Source: Gigaspora margarita
Taxonomy: Eukaryota > Glomeromycota > Glomeromycetes > Diversisporales > Gigasporaceae
NCBI GenBank assembly: GCA_009809945.1
Contig: WTPW01000663.1
Span: 151,051-215,050 of the forward strand
Direction: 5' to 3'
DNA: 64,000 bases
Positions 1 through 12,780 of this stretch are shown here, one piece after another (the first letter of the stretch is position 1; each line of letters opens with the position of its first letter). Under the pieces are notes generated by a model. It was not told where the DNA came from. It did no database searches and was given only the letters and a program-made list of their open reading frames with translations. A program made the position numbers and the translations under genes.

Positions 1-2668
1 GGTCCATTCCTAATAGCACTATGCTTAACCACCATCTTTATAATATCCATAATATCTGGGACATTCAACTTCAACACCATATTACCAACTTTCTTCATAG
101 AATCAATGATTCCTCAATTTTAGGAACAACTACACATATTAGATTACAACAATTACAAAACAATCTCTGGTCAACTACAAATATACTTCAACATTCCCAG
201 CCTATTATTGATGGACCTAATAAATATACTACAAACTTCAAAATTATTCAACTTCTCACTCATCTTAATATGCAAATAACTGCTAATCAAGAAATTATAT
301 GGCCAAAAACTATTAGTAATGCACATCAACCAATTGAACCTATCCTTATTCAACACCCACAATATATTCAATTTAAAAAACAGCTTAGACATCACAAAAT
401 TCTATATCTAGAACAGCTTTGTACTGCTGACAATAGCACTTTACTCTGCTGACAAGATCTATCACCAAGACTTCACCAAATTCCAAAAGGTAGACAACCA
501 TTATGGTTCTCATATCTTGAGGATAAGGTTACTTCCCATGGGCTTTACCGTACTCTACTACCACATTACCAATCTCCTGGTATTAATCCATTTGCTTACA
601 ATATAGATCATTTCCCAAAAAAGCTCAAACCATGGCTTCTTACATACCAAGATAACAACATCATTATTGGAAAAATTAGAAAATATCTGGATAACAAAAT
701 AGTATCTATTAGTCATTGGAAAATTAGCTTCAATACCAACCACACCTTATTTTATCCATCCCCAGAAATACAATTTGAATGCTGTTCAAATTGTCATTTA
801 AACTCTAAAAGAATCCAACATACTTGTACTATTGAAGTCCCAATTATATTCTCTACACAATTTCTTGGTCGATATTCTTCACCATCTCATATTAATCTAC
901 ATGCAAATCTTATAGATTTAATTTGCTCTGCAGCTGTTAAACATCCATTAACTATACCTCAACCACCTTTAATCAATATTAATAATGAAATAGTATCTAA
1001 TATATTTCATCCAAACCAGGCAACTACTACTCTTCAACAAATTGCTCTTAATAATGCTGTACAGTCCTCTTTTACATTTTATACCAATGGCTCAGTTACA
1101 GATATTGGCACTGATCGCTGCTCAATGGGCATAGGTTGGGTTCAAATTCTGAATAACCAAGTTTTACATCAATTCTTTGCATCAATTAAACTATGGCCAT
1201 CTTCCTATAAAGCAGAATTAATGGCTATCTTAACAGCAATTACTACAGTATCACGCAATTCTCAAGTTCATATTTTCACAGACTCTCAATCAATTATCTC
1301 CAAATATCAAACTTTAATTACTCTAAACCATGCATCTACAAAACAATTCAAATTCAACTACTGGCCTATATGGCAAACCCTTCTTAATATAGTCAAATCC
1401 CTTAATATTCAACTTAATTTTACTAAAGTTCAAGCACATTCTGATAACTCATTTAACAATATAGCAGATTTACTAGCCAAAAACCACTATACTTCATTAT
1501 CTACTCTACAGCTCAATTATAATAACACCTATAACCAACACCATATATTGCAGTGGAATGACTTCCCTATAGAACATCCAACTAGATATCTTGTTAAAGA
1601 TATTTGTAAAGCCCACATTATTGCTATGTGGTCTTCACAAAAATGCAATAGTGAATGGTCAGGCTTTACTCATTTAATTGACTGGAATTCTACATGGAAA
1701 TACTTTAATCATAACCAAAAACCTACACACAATATTACTAATTTCAGACTTAACTACCTAAAAGCTTTTAAATGTAAAATGCTTCTTAATGAACTACCAT
1801 CATATTTCCACTATCACAAAATCTTTCCATACCTTTACACCAACCCTAACTGCTTTCAGTGTAATCAACCTGATTCCTACTTTCACTAGCTTACCTGCAA
1901 TAATCCTCTTTTAATACACAATATTATTCAAAATACTATCCATAATATACTACATAAGTCCAAACTCGAACTATCAAATCTTGAACTACAAGAATTAGAA
2001 CAGAGGCTTGCTAACCATCAAGCCTTTAGTACTTTTCAACCTTCATCTGATCTATATTATATAGAAACAATACTCAAAGGACTTATACCAATACCTATAA
2101 TCCAATCTATTCAAAGCTTTAATATTTCTTATAAAATTGCATCTACTACTATTATTCAAATCTTACTAGATATTAATAAACAAATCTACGATCAAATCTG
2201 GATACCCTACTGTTGCAATTTTTCTACTTGGAGAAAAAATCAAAATATACCTACTCACAATCCTTATACTAACAATAGACAAACTAATAACCATCACTCT
2301 AAATCTTATAAATACAAAAACTATACCTATAGCTGTATTTGTAGTTAACCAGATGAATTACACACTTCTTTTAGTACATGTCCACCTATTGGACAAGCAA
2401 TTAGAAAAATAGATATATGGTCTACTTTTAAAGCCAAATTTAGCACTTTTACTAATTATATTTTAACTATACAAATCTAGGTGAGTCTTGACCACTCTAG
2501 TAGGTTTAGGTCGCAGATAAAATAGTCTGAGCTTCAATTCTTGCATATAGTTTATTAAATTTTATTCAAATAATTTGTATAAAGTACAGCTAGCTTCACA
2601 GAGGCAGCTGGTTAAATTATTAATAAAGATAAAAGCAGGACCTCACCTTAATACCAAAAAAAAAAAAT
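1..2668 (+). mobile_element. LINE retrotransposon, 3' part (5' end outside window)
   Basis: A non-LTR element enters from the left edge and ends in a 3' UTR (2481-2655) and an A-run at 2656-2667. The 3' UTR ends in a cctcacctta-type motif just before the A-run. The same motif precedes the tail of the minus-strand LINE at 45.6 kb, so both belong to one family. The coding part covers the thumb/connection region, an RNase H domain and C-terminal Cys/His clusters. A MITE begins 6 bases beyond the tail, so the downstream target duplication cannot be checked; the 5' end lies outside the window. Confidence 0.85.
3..2480 (+). pseudogene. LINE ORF2 C-terminal part with RNase H domain (three in-frame stops)
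   Basis: One reading frame runs from base 3 to TAG at 2478-2480 with no frameshift, broken only by TGA at 450-452, TAG at 1887-1889 and TAA at 2346-2348. RNase H lies at about 1077-1500. The Glu (1215-1217), second Asp (1281-1283), His (1437-1439) and last Asp (1467-1469) of the fold are present. The first catalytic Asp of the usual YTDGS motif is Asn (YTNGS, codon 1086-1088). A CCxxC...HxC cluster lies upstream near 780-830. Two C-terminal Cys/His patches (FQCNQPDSYFH and CICS-stop-PDELH) look like zinc-binding tails. By comparison of these two patches, the last stop probably replaces Gln (CAA to TAA). Few lesions suggest a fairly recent copy. Confidence 0.85.
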
Positions 2669-2673
2669 TATAT

Positions 2674-2982
2674 AGAGTGCTAGCAATAGAAATAGTCCAT
2701 TTTTATAATTTTTTGAACCATGTTTTTATTAAATTTATATTAATTTTGATATAATTTATTAATTATAAATAAAAGTTGATTTGTATAATAAAATCAAGAT
2801 AATGTAGCTATATAGGGCTAATACATAACAAGATTACTTGATACCATTTGTTACTTTTAACAAATCAAAATCATAAAATTTAATTAATCTCAAATTAGTC
2901 TAATAATCAAAACAAATAATTAACTCAATTATCTCAAAATAAAATATATGTAAAAATAGGCTATTTTTATTATTAACACTCT
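2674..2982. mobile_element. MITE with AGAGTGYTA terminal inverted repeats
   Basis: The left end AGAGTGCTAGCAATAGAAAT (2674 on) pairs with the reverse complement of the right end, AGAGTGTTAATAATAAAAAT (ending 2982), through about 35 bp. TATA flanks both ends, fitting a TA-type target duplication. It sits directly behind the LINE A-tail. No coding capacity. The superfamily is probably Tc1/mariner by TSD only. Confidence 0.7.
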
Positions 2983-3580
2983 ATATATCTAAATATTATT
3001 AAATTTAGATCTACACTTAGATATAATTTTTATTCCAATTTGCTATTTTATATATTAAAAGCAAAGCAAATACAAAGCTATCTAATTTATTATAAGCTAT
3101 AGCTAATGATCTATAAATATAATAATGATCTATTGTATTTACAACAAATTGAAAATTTTGTACAATGTTATATACTTGTATCTAATTAAAAACTATCTTT
3201 TATAACCTTTTTTTCTACTTCTATATATTATTAGTTATTATTCTAAATTGGCAATATCTAACAAAATGTAATAGTCTATACAAAATAGGAATTTTAAAAA
3301 TTTAAAATAAGATCATGCAAACTTTATTTGTTGGCTCTTATAACCCAACTAAATAAATTTTTGCAAAAATTTAAAAATTTTTTTTGACTATATTTATTAT
3401 TCAGATAGTTTTTTTTTAAATATCTATGTTGCTCCAAGTCACTTCTTATCAAAAATTATATATATTTTAATAATATATAAAATCTTGAGTTTTAAATATT
3501 TTTAAAAATATAACCAATAAATTATTATCCAAATTATTAGAATTTAAAAAAGTTTATAAATTAAATTTAGAAGTATTTGA
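2983..3580. other. AT-rich intergenic stretch
   Basis: No open frame with coding character, no inverted repeat with clear ends and no RNA gene seen. Almost free of CpG. Confidence 0.5.
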
Positions 3581-3624
3581 GGGTAGAGGATAAATAGATT
3601 ATTTATCATATGATTTTGGTAGTA

Positions 3625-3740
3625 CCGTAAAATCTTGAAATAATGCACAGAGGTAAAATTACAATTTTTGGCCCCAATTAAGCTTAATTCAGGCCAAGAT
3701 TCGAAATAACGCCCATGCCCGCTATTTTGAGATTTTACGG
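3625..3740. mobile_element. small fold-back MITE, CCGTA termini and AAGCTT centre
   Basis: It is flanked by TA on both sides, with ends CCGTAAAATCTTGAAATA and its near-complement. The fold-back point is GGCC-CCAATTAAGCTTAATTC-AGGCC. It is inserted inside the W-family element. The related palindromes at 8043-8145, 23191-23263 and 37169-37274 share either the CCGTA end or the AATTAAGCTTAATT centre. TIRs and TA suggest Tc1/mariner. Confidence 0.7.
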
Positions 3741-3744
3741 TACC

Positions 3745-3910
3745 AATTTTTTTTAAAATTAAAAATATTTATTAAACAATTTATTTTTAAATTTATAATA
3801 AAGTTGTAGTATAGTTTTTCTAATAGTACAAATTTTTTTTTAAAATTAAAAATATTTATTAAGCAAGTTATTTTTAAATTATAATAAAGTTTGAGTATGT
3901 TTTTTTCTGA
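3745..3910. repeat. tandem duplication, 87-bp period
   Basis: Two adjacent copies of an AT-rich unit; for example aaaattaaaaatatttatta occurs at 3755 and again at 3842. The copies differ by a few substitutions. It lies inside the W-family element. Confidence 0.75.
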
Positions 3911-4493
3911 TTTTAATGGTAGTAAAATCATTAATATTGGTTAAATATTTACTGAAAAACATGTACTTGAAGTTTGGGTATCACAAAAATTATATGATGA
4001 TCATATGATGTAAACCAATCAAAATTATCTATTTTGTATAACTAAAAAAATTTGGATTGACTAAGGAAAACTTTACAATATACACAAGCATATTTTAAAA
4101 AAAAATTTATTATTAAAATTTATATCATTTGAAAGAGCATGTTTTAATCTACAAATTATAAAAATTTTAACAAAAATTAAATGTTATTATAAAAGTTTTA
4201 TTAGTAGCATATTTCTAATTTCTATATAAAATCATTTGTACTACTAAAATTATATGATAAGTGATCTATGTATCCTCTACCCTTAAAGCTACAATATTTT
4301 CAAAATTTTGATATTTAATATAAAAAATTTTAAAAAAATTTTTTATAATTTTTTTATCCAATTATAATTAGTATATAATGCTTTCTATTTGCAAAAAAGC
4401 ACTTATATATACACTAAATTTGGTGTATTTGATATGAAGTAACTTGGAGCACCATATAAATATCTTATATAAGTTATTTTTCACATTATATAT

Positions 4494-4720
4494 TGTCAGG
4501 GATGATGCTGAAATTGGATGATGCTGAAATTTGGGGTCTTGATTTGAAACTATAAGCCCTGCTAAAATCCACATATACTCTTTAAATATCAAATCTATAC
4601 CCAAACCTTACCCTAACCCTATAAGACAAAAATGAAAAAATATCTCAAAAAAATTTTAAAATTTCATATCAAAATAAAAAAAAATTTCAGGATCATCCGA
4701 TTTCAGCATCATCTCTGACA
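4494..4720. mobile_element. fold-back MITE, TGTCAGGGATRATGC family X, copy 1
   Basis: The ends TGTCAGGGATGATGCTGAAA and ...TTTCAGCATCATCTCTGACA are inverted repeats. The flanks TATAT (4489-4493) and TATAT (4721-4725) form a 5-bp target duplication. The centre holds the telomere-like run cttaccctaaccctat (about 4606-4621). Copies at 18722-18939 and 60756-61233 share the termini; the last also has a 5-bp duplication. The superfamily is not recognised. Confidence 0.8.
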
Positions 4721-5339
4721 TATATTATAAGAACCTAAAATTAACTTTGTATGGCCTAAGTTTGAATATTAGAATATTTTAAATAGATTTAATTACTATT
4801 AGCCCTCCCCAAACTGATATGCATAATGAACAGGTTTTGTATCAGTTTTGGAAGGTTATCAGATTTGAAAAATTTATAAACTATTAGATTTATATATCAG
4901 ATACTAACATGGTAAATAAGTTTTCATCAGATTTAAAAAGTTATTGATTTTGACAGGATCAGTTGAAGAGAGCCAATAATATTTATTAAATACTATTTTT
5001 GATTTTAAAAAAATTATTTTTTATAAGCTCAATTAATATTGTGCAATTATTTTTATAAATATTATAGTTGCTATTCCAAAGTCAATTTATATTATTTGCA
5101 AAAAAATAAAAATATATAGAAGCAAGTTTGCATGTTTTCAAGTATTTTATAATCTATTTTTTTTGTTTAATAATTGATTATCATTATTATTTAAAACCCA
5201 ATTAGAATTTATAATTATCAAAATATTAATAGTCACAAAATATGTCCTAATGAGTACTATTACTTATAAATCAAATAAGTTAACTTGTCTAATTTTATAT
5301 ATACAAGAGTTATATATATATAAATATATAATAATATAT
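4721..5339. other. AT-rich intergenic stretch
   Basis: Nothing recognisable apart from AT-rich sequence. No supported gene. Confidence 0.5.
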
Positions 5340-5498
5340 AGTTATTGTATAGGTGATTTTCAATATCGTGAATATTTTTCTAATCACATACTAGATGTAA
5401 AATTTGATTGGCCGAGAATCGGCCAATCAAATGTTATAGCTAGCATGTGATCAGAAAAATATTTACAATAGTGTAAACTAATCCTATACTAATAACGG
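5340..5498. mobile_element. short palindromic MITE
   Basis: Two imperfect arms of about 75 bp fold around TTGATTGGCCG/CGGCCAATCAA (5404-5430). The arms share GAATATTTTTCTAATCACAT-like sequence with its complement. The boundaries are approximate and the target duplication is unclear. Confidence 0.6.
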
Positions 5499-5500
5499 TA

Positions 5501-5597
5501 TTATTGTATAGTTGTCTGACAATTGAAAGTCCGATTTAGTTTCAGATATACAATATGGAAAAAATTGGATATTCATATCATAAGCAACTATACAATA
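5501..5597. mobile_element. short MITE with TTATTGTATAGTTG termini
   Basis: TTATTGTATAGTTG (5501-5514) is exactly complementary to CAACTATACAATAA (5584-5597). About 97 bp, non-coding. Confidence 0.6.
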
Positions 5598-7089
5598 AGT
5601 AGATATATTGTATAATTAGATATTAAAAAAGTTGCTCATTCTTTATGAAACTTAGCAAGATTATCTATTAGATGTTTTACAAGTGAATTTTTATAACCTA
5701 TCTATTGAGATTATTGAATTTGCAGAACTTTTATTAGAGACAGTTTTTTTTATAGCAGATAATAATATATAAATAAAAATATTATTATTTTTTTTAATAT
5801 TTTAGTAATAATTTAGAAAATTAAGATTAGTAGTTTGTTATTTATTTTTTAATTGCTTTATATTTCAACTAAAGATTTTTAAAGTTTATAGTTTTATAAG
5901 ACTTAAGTTTGTATAACAAGTATTAGTATATGCATGTTATTTTTTTTAGTACTAATTATAAAAGGTTAAAAGTATTAACAACATAGCATTTTTTGTATTT
6001 TTTATTTTATATTCTTTCAAATTTACAAATCTTTTTCTTTTACTTTAAAATATTTAGGTTTTTCATAAATTGTAAAAGTTGACAATTAGAGAAAATTAGT
6101 AGTTTATTATAGTTTATACTAAAGAGTTTGTAGATGTATATGCATAAATATACTTATAACTATAATATAAAATATGTATAATATATTGAATTAACTACTA
6201 ACTTATAACAATTGTAACAATAAAATAAAAGAAAAGAGTATTTTACTATTTATAATATATGTATATATAATTATAATAAAATTTACTTTTGGGTATTTTA
6301 AGTTAAATATTAACACAATTAATTGTTTAATCTAATTTTATTATTACTTATTATCTATGCCATCTAATTTAGAGTGTCCATTTAAACATTTTTGATTAGC
6401 TACCTGTGAATTGATGATATAAATTTGTGTAATTGTAATATATTTAATTGTAATGCTATGGACTTGAAGTTGAGTGTTTATTATAACATTCTTTGTATCT
6501 AAAATATCTACAATCTAATTCTGGGTTCATTTGTTTAAATGTTTTTGATTGGTTATCTTCAGAAAACGTGACCAATTTGTAGAAAACTTATAGTATTTTA
6601 TATAAAATTTATCATAACAAGATGTTAATAATAACTAGAAATTGCACATGCGGGCAGCTTCGCTACCTATTGTAGCTAACAAATAATAATTAGATACAGC
6701 AGATAGTGTCATGATGTTGCTAGTTACTGATAATTTAATACTTCTTTAAATTTTTTAAAATATTTTAAATTTACTCTTTTATTTATAAAAATAGAATAAT
6801 TCGGCACTTTGTGCACAAGATAGTTAAAAAAATATATGTAGAAAAGTATATGAACAACCTTTATATGACTCTTCACTTGGCCAATTTGATTCTGTTCTTT
6901 TTTTTATATTATAAACTTTGTTGACAAATTAGTTTATTACTTTTAGCCTCACTTTGCTTAGATATTTTCAAAGTTCAATTTAATATTAAATTACAATGAG
7001 CCTTTTTTTTATATCTTGATCTCAGTCTTGCTTTGCTCAGCCTCATTTCAAACTTTATACCTTTTCAATTTATTAATAATAACATATTG
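5598..7089. other. AT-rich intergenic stretch
   Basis: About 1.5 kb without a credible gene, RNA or element with clear ends. CpG is nearly absent; a small CpG-bearing patch (gcgggcagcttcgctacc) sits near 6653-6671. Confidence 0.5.
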
Positions 7090-8246
7090 TGATATTTGAG
7101 TTGCTAATTAGGTTAGATAAATTTGATTTAGTAGTTAAGTGAACTTATAGATCCTGTGTTTTACATTGCACCTCCAGTAGTCCCCCTCTTTCTCATAGTA
7201 AAAAAATTTAGATAAATATACATAGGGCTTCAGGATATTTCAGAAAATTTTATACAGTCACGGAACAATTCAAAAAATTTTTTTGAAAAAAAAATTTTTA
7301 AAAATTTTACTATATGAACCACCTTCTCCTCTTTCTCTTCTAGAGGGAAAAGGGGTAATGTAAAACACAGAATAAAGTTGATCTTGCCTTAATATTACAT
7401 TCCTCTTATGAAAGAGAAAAGCAAAAATAAATAAATAAATAATTAATTAATTATATAATGTATTCATTCAAGAAAAAGAACTTCGTACGTACAGTACATA
7501 TAATTTTTACTACCAAAATTCTCGTGATCTAGTAATCAGATATGTATTATTGTACGCAGAGATCACAATCAGAGTTTTGGGTTTACTAATTCCCCAGGTT
7601 CCTATTTGGTTGAATGCAAATTTTGTCCTTATTCAATGAAATAAATTACTAGTCAGATGGCTTAAAAATTAATGTAAAAAAGTATCAATTTTATTAATTG
7701 GCTTGTAATGGTTATTTTCAGAAAAGTGAAATGTTTATTTAAATATTTCTTCTTACTTATTAATACTAGTTCTCTAGCTCTTCACAATTGAATAAAAAAA
7801 CAATTTGGAGGCTTTTTTTCAGCAGATTTTCTTAAATCTTTGTATCACAATATAAAATAAACATATATAAGAGGACAACAAAGTAGAAACTAAAATTTTA
7901 ACTTTATTTTTTTGATTTATTTTTTTATCTTTTTTTTTTAATTCATTTTTATTCTTGTTTTCTCATTTTTTTTAAAAAATTATTTTATTTTAAATTAGTT
8001 TTTTTATTTAAATATTTTTTATTTTAAATTATTTTTATTTATAATTGCTGTATAACCACGAAATAACACATAGAGTTATTTTGAATTTTGGCCTAAATTA
8101 AGCTTAATTTAGGCTGAAAGTCAAAGCACACCCATCGGGCATTTTTATTTTTTTTTAGTTTTATTTTTTTTTATATATTCATTTTTCAGGGGACATTAAA
8201 ATAGAGGAAGGGGTAATGTTAACCAAAAAATCAACTCAAAACAGCC
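7090..8246. mobile_element. degraded copy of the 929-bp PIF/Harbinger-like element
   Basis: From ttgctaattaggt (7110) through ccaggttcctatttgg (about 7600) to the right end acagccTTA (8241-8249), this follows the element at 22449-23377 over most of its length. The right end keeps GCC followed by TTA; the left terminal repeat is not visible. It is interrupted by a 250-bp MITE at 7139-7388 and contains the AAGCTT-type palindrome at about 8043-8145. It carries fewer CpGs than the other copy. Confidence 0.75.
7139..7388. mobile_element. PIF/Harbinger-like MITE (GGCAAGAYCAA family), nested
   Basis: The right end, read in reverse, is GGCAAGATCAACTTTATTCT, matching the family end GGCAAGACCAATTTAATTCG at 31391. 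Both ends continue into TGTTTTACATT-type inverted repeats. Flanks are TAA on the left and TTA on the right. The paralogous host element at 22.6 kb lacks the insert (agtagtcaacattgcattcc), which gives an internal empty site. Confidence 0.8.
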
Positions 8247-9059
8247 TTAACAAGCTTAATTAAGAAAGGACTTATTTCACATGGCACATCTATTTTATTG
8301 AAAAAAATTTAATTTAGAAAAGATCATCAAATTTTCACTGCGAACATTTGTACTGTCTTTGATGATCAGAGATTATCAATTTATCTATCCTATAAAAAAA
8401 TCCAAAAAAGAAAAATGTGCAAAATGCAGAGACTTATTTTCAAATGTAGGCAAAGACCTAATGATAACGTAAAAAATAAAACCTTTTTATCAATTAATAT
8501 TGCATTGCAGTTTCTTTCACTTTTTTTATTTATTTTTTATTTATTTTTTTTTCAGTAGCATAGCAATAGTAGTACCTATAGATATAGCAATAGCTATAGC
8601 AATAGCTATTTCAAATTCTATCTATCTATTTAAGAAAAAGGATTGGCAAAAATTTTCTTTCTTGGAATTTTAAAGAAATTTTGGTTGCAGATCTTCCATA
8701 TAAAGATGCTATGAATGATCAAATAGTTGCATGATCTAACTATGTACGATGAAAAGTTGACAGGATCCGGTTCATACATGGAACAACCAATATATATATG
8801 GAAAAATGGATCAGGCAGAATTGAATACCTTTAACAACAGAAATTAAGCTTACCAATTTTGTCTACCTGCATAATATAACTTTTATTTACTATAATCTCT
8901 TATTGGCTGCATCTGAAAATGTGATCAAATTATAGGAGAAGTTTGTTAGCCTATAATGATTCCTATTTAAAAACTGAAATGATTATGATATTTGTTCATT
9001 TTAATAATTATATTATCAAGTTTTGTAATCATCTATAAATTATTAATTACTAGAGTAAG
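8247..9059. other. AT-rich intergenic stretch
   Basis: No gene supported. It holds a short simple repeat (gcaatagctata type) near 8561-8612 and T-rich runs. Confidence 0.5.
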
Positions 9060-11860
9060 TACAGAGTTCACTTTGGCAATTTTTTTCAAAAAAATGTATA
9101 TATAATTAGACTATGCAAAATTGATTTTGCATTTTGTATTATATGGAATCTGAAAATTTGGATCAGTTAGTCACTTTTTTTAATTTATATAAATTAATAA
9201 TAATATTTACATCTAAGCGCAAAGTTGATATTTATTTTGTATTACATGGAATCTAAAAATTTTGGCTATTTGGTCAGATTTTTTTCTTTAATTTACTATA
9301 AATTAATAGAATAATGTTCTTATCTAAGATTAGACTATACAAAGTTGATTTTTATTTTGCATTATATAAAATATGAATACTTTGGTTACTCAGTCAGATT
9401 TTTTTTTCTTTTTTCTTTTTTTTTGTTTTTTTTTTGTTTTTTTAATTTACTGTAAATTAATAAAATAAGGTTTATGTCTAAATTTAAGTTACTCAAAGTT
9501 GATTATTTGTTTTGCTTTACATAGAATCTAAAAACTTAGTTCAGTTAGCACATTTTNTTCATATTTAAGATTAGCTATGGTAATTTGATTTTGTTTTGCA
9601 TTACATGGAATCTGAAAAATTTGGTCAATGGGTCAAATTTTTTTTTTTAATTTACTATAAATTAATAGAATAATGTTCTTATCTAAGATTAGACTATACA
9701 AAGTTGATTTTTATTTTGCATTATATAAAATATGAATTTGATTTTTATTTGTATTATATAGAATTTGAAAACTTTGATTAGTTTGGGTCAGTTTTTTTTT
9801 TTAATTTACTGTAAATTAATAAAATAAGGTTCACATCTAAATTTAAGTTACTCAAAGTTGATTATTTGTTTTGCTTTACATAGAATCTAAAAACTTAGTT
9901 CAGTTAGCACATTTTTTAATTTACTATAAATAGTTAAGTTATATACAATATATATGATATGTCACCTGTAGATTATCTCTGCATTGATAAAGTTTTTGTC
10001 TTTGTTAGTTATAGTTAGATGGGCACCTAGGTTAGGGTTAGGGTTTGGCAGTTATAGAGTAAAATTACTTAATATAACTTTTTGTTAGAGCACGAAATGT
10101 GGTTTCCTATGCAAATTTTGAGTAATAAGCAATTTTTGATAAAACAAACATTCGTTTTGAATTTTCTGATCATGTTATTATTACATGAAATTCTAAAATC
10201 TATTGTTTATATGATACATAAGCCATTTTCACTTATATAACAAATAACTTAGCTTTACTATAAATTAATAAAATAATGTTCATATCTAAAATTAGGCTAT
10301 ACTAATTAATTTTTCATTTTGTATTACATGGAATCTGAAAACTTTGGTCAGTGGGTCAGATTTTTTTTTTAATTTACTGCAAATTAATTGAATAATGTTT
10401 ACTTCTAAGATTAGACTATACAAAGTTGATTATTCATTTTTATTATATAGAATCTGAAAACTTGAATTAGTTAGTTCCATTTTTTTAATTTACTTTAAAT
10501 TAATAGAATAATATTTATATCATAGATTAGGCCATGCAAAGTTGATTATTTATTTTGCATTATATGAAATATGAAAACTTCAGTTAGTTAATCAGAATTT
10601 TTTCTTTTTTTTAATTTATTGTAAGTTAATGAATATTTATATCTAAAATTAGGCTGCAAATATAATTTTTTGTTTAGACTATGCAAAGTTGATTTTCAAT
10701 TTGCATTATATTAAATCTGAAAACCTTGGTTAGAGGCAGATTTTTTTATTTTAATTTACTATAAATTAATAAAATAATGTTTATATCTAAAAATAGACTA
10801 TACTAATTTGATTTTTTGTTTGCATTATATGTAATCTGAAAACTTTGGTCAGTGGCAGTAATTATTTTTTACTGTGCAGATGTGCATAGTGAACAGAAAC
10901 CAAATTTTGCACCCATTTTTTTAGTAGATGTGTGGAAATGTACAGAAAAAGTTGGCATTTTGTAAATAGTGTGCACAGTTTCAAGCATTTTCTCAGTTAT
11001 TTTTGTTATTTGCCACACAGAAAAAGTTTATGAATTGTGCGGTATCTGCACAGTAAATTTTAGTTGAAAAATTAACACTGGTCAGTGGAGCAGATTTTTT
11101 GTTTTTTTTTAATTTCTATAAATTAATAGAATAATGTTCATGACTAAAATTAACCACTCAAAGTTGATTATTTGTTTTGCATTAAATATAATCTAAAACC
11201 TTGGATCAATCAGTACATTTTTTTTTAATTTACTGTAAATTAATAAAATAATGTTCATATTTAAGATTAGCTATGGTAATTTGATTTTGTTTTGCATTAC
11301 ATGGAATCTGAAAAATTTGGTCAATGGGTCAAATTTTTTTTTTAATTTACTATAAATTAATAGAATAATGTTCACAACTAAAATTAGACTATACAAAATT
11401 GTTTATTTATGTTGTATTACATGGGATCTGAAAATTTGGATCAGTTAGTCGCATTTTTTTTAATTTATATAAATTAATGGAATAATGTTCATATCTAAGA
11501 TTAGGTTATGTAAAGTTGATTATTCATTTGCATTATATAAAATCTGAAAATTTTATTTAGTTAGATTTTTTTTAATATATTATAAATAATAAATATTCAC
11601 ATTTAAAATTAGCCTATGCAAAGTTAATTGTTTGTTTAGGCTATACAAATTTAATTTCAATATTGATTTTTTGTTTTGCATTACATAGAATCTGAAAATT
11701 TTAGTTGGTAAATCATTTTTTTTTAATTTACTGAATAATTTCATATCCAAGGTTATGCTATGCAAAATTGATTTTTTGTTTTATACTATATATAATCTGA
11801 AAATTTTGGTCAGTAGGTCAGATTTTTTTATTTTAATTTACTGTAATTTAAAAATAAAAA
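9060..11860. repeat. degenerate satellite array, ~117-bp unit
   Basis: About 19 recognisable units. Each contains aatttactataaattaata, aagttgat, tttgcattacatggaatctg, an aaaacttTGG element and a T-run. Spacing between the gaatctgaaa motifs is mostly 100-122 bp. Larger blocks recur, for example about 9574-9680 with 11262-11370, so segments of several units have been copied. Two non-satellite insertions interrupt the array, at about 9930-10250 (with ggttagggttaggg at 10033) and 10871-11054. One ambiguous base lies at 9557. Confidence 0.85.
10871..11054. mobile_element. MITE with ACTGTGCAGA termini inside the satellite
   Basis: ACTGTGCAGATGTGCA at the left pairs with ATCTGCACAGT at the right end. 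It is 184 bp and interrupts a satellite unit. No coding capacity. The target duplication is obscured by T-runs. Confidence 0.65.
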
Positions 11861-12535
11861 ACAAAATAAGTTGGGTGACACAAAGTGCCACCTATCACAA
11901 TAGTAGTATTAAAAAAATATTAGTTAATTATATTTGATAATGATCATGTTTGACCTTGATACGAGTAGAATTATATGCTGAACAAGTTTATTTAAAACCC
12001 AAAGCAGGTTATCTTGCAAAAAAGGGATTTATATTACAAGCAAAAATTTTTAACTTAAGCATATATCTATATTTTGCTACTAAGTAAAGTTGTTCAAACA
12101 CAATTTTACATATAATTTCTGTTTCAAAAATTAGTAAATATAATATTTGTTTTAGCAAAGTTACATTTTGAAAAGTACAAAATTAAAAAATTTTAATTTT
12201 GTTTTTAAGCTAAATTTTTTCTTCTTTTCTTGTTCAATATGTCTGTAAAATTTAATTTTAAGTTAATTAGTTAAGCTGGCTTAGATCTTTAGCTTAAAGT
12301 TTATAGCAAATTCATATGTTTTTTTTATAACCCTTAACTGTTATTACAAAAATTTAATTTATATTTTTAAATTATTAGAAAAAATTGGTATTATTATTAA
12401 AATATATAAATTTTTTTTAAAAAAATAAATCATAAGCATTTTTTAGTTAAATTTCATGGTAAAACTACCCTGAATTTGAAAGATAAGACATCCCTAGCCC
12501 TAACTCCTAGCCAACCCTTACCCTAATTTTAATTA
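11861..12535. other. AT-rich intergenic stretch with CCCTAA-like patch
   Basis: No gene seen. The patch at 12493-12527 (ccctagccctaactcc, accctaatt) resembles the telomere-like centres of the fold-back elements, but no matching arms are obvious here. Confidence 0.45.
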
Positions 12536-12780
12536 CCGTGAACTGCCGTATAAAAGACCCGGGTTTCTTACACCCTACCAAAATTAAAACCTAATATTAA
12601 CCCCGGGTCTAGTACATGGTAAAGGGTTTGCACCATTAGAAGGAAAAATTTAAAAAGCATGAATACTTTTATTTATAGTGGACAGCCTAAATATTAAAAA
12701 ACCGCATTTGGTTATTCATACCCGGATCTAATACATAGGGGGTCTGATATCTGGGAGCGTCTTGTATACGCAGTTTACGG
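12536..12780. mobile_element. TA-flanked MITE, CCGTRRWSTGC family
   Basis: CCGTGAACTGCCGTATA at the left pairs with TATACGCAGTTTACGG at the right. TA (12534-12535 and 12781-12782) flanks both ends. The internal acccgggt stretches match the better preserved copy at 34822-35081. Tc1/mariner-like by TIR and TSD. Confidence 0.7.

Larger units (their letters stand above)
3581..4282. mobile_element. piggyBac-like MITE (TTAA duplication), family W copy 1
   Basis: The ends are GGGTAGAGGATA... and ...TATCCTCTACCC. The right flank is TTAA (4283-4286) and the left flank TTGA (3577-3580), one change from TTAA. The right half is homologous, in reverse, to the left half of the element at 63208-63722, where a perfect TTAA duplication is present. 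A smaller TA-type palindrome (3625-3740) and an 87-bp tandem duplication lie inside. No transposase frame. Assignment to piggyBac rests on the TTAA target alone. Confidence 0.75.
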
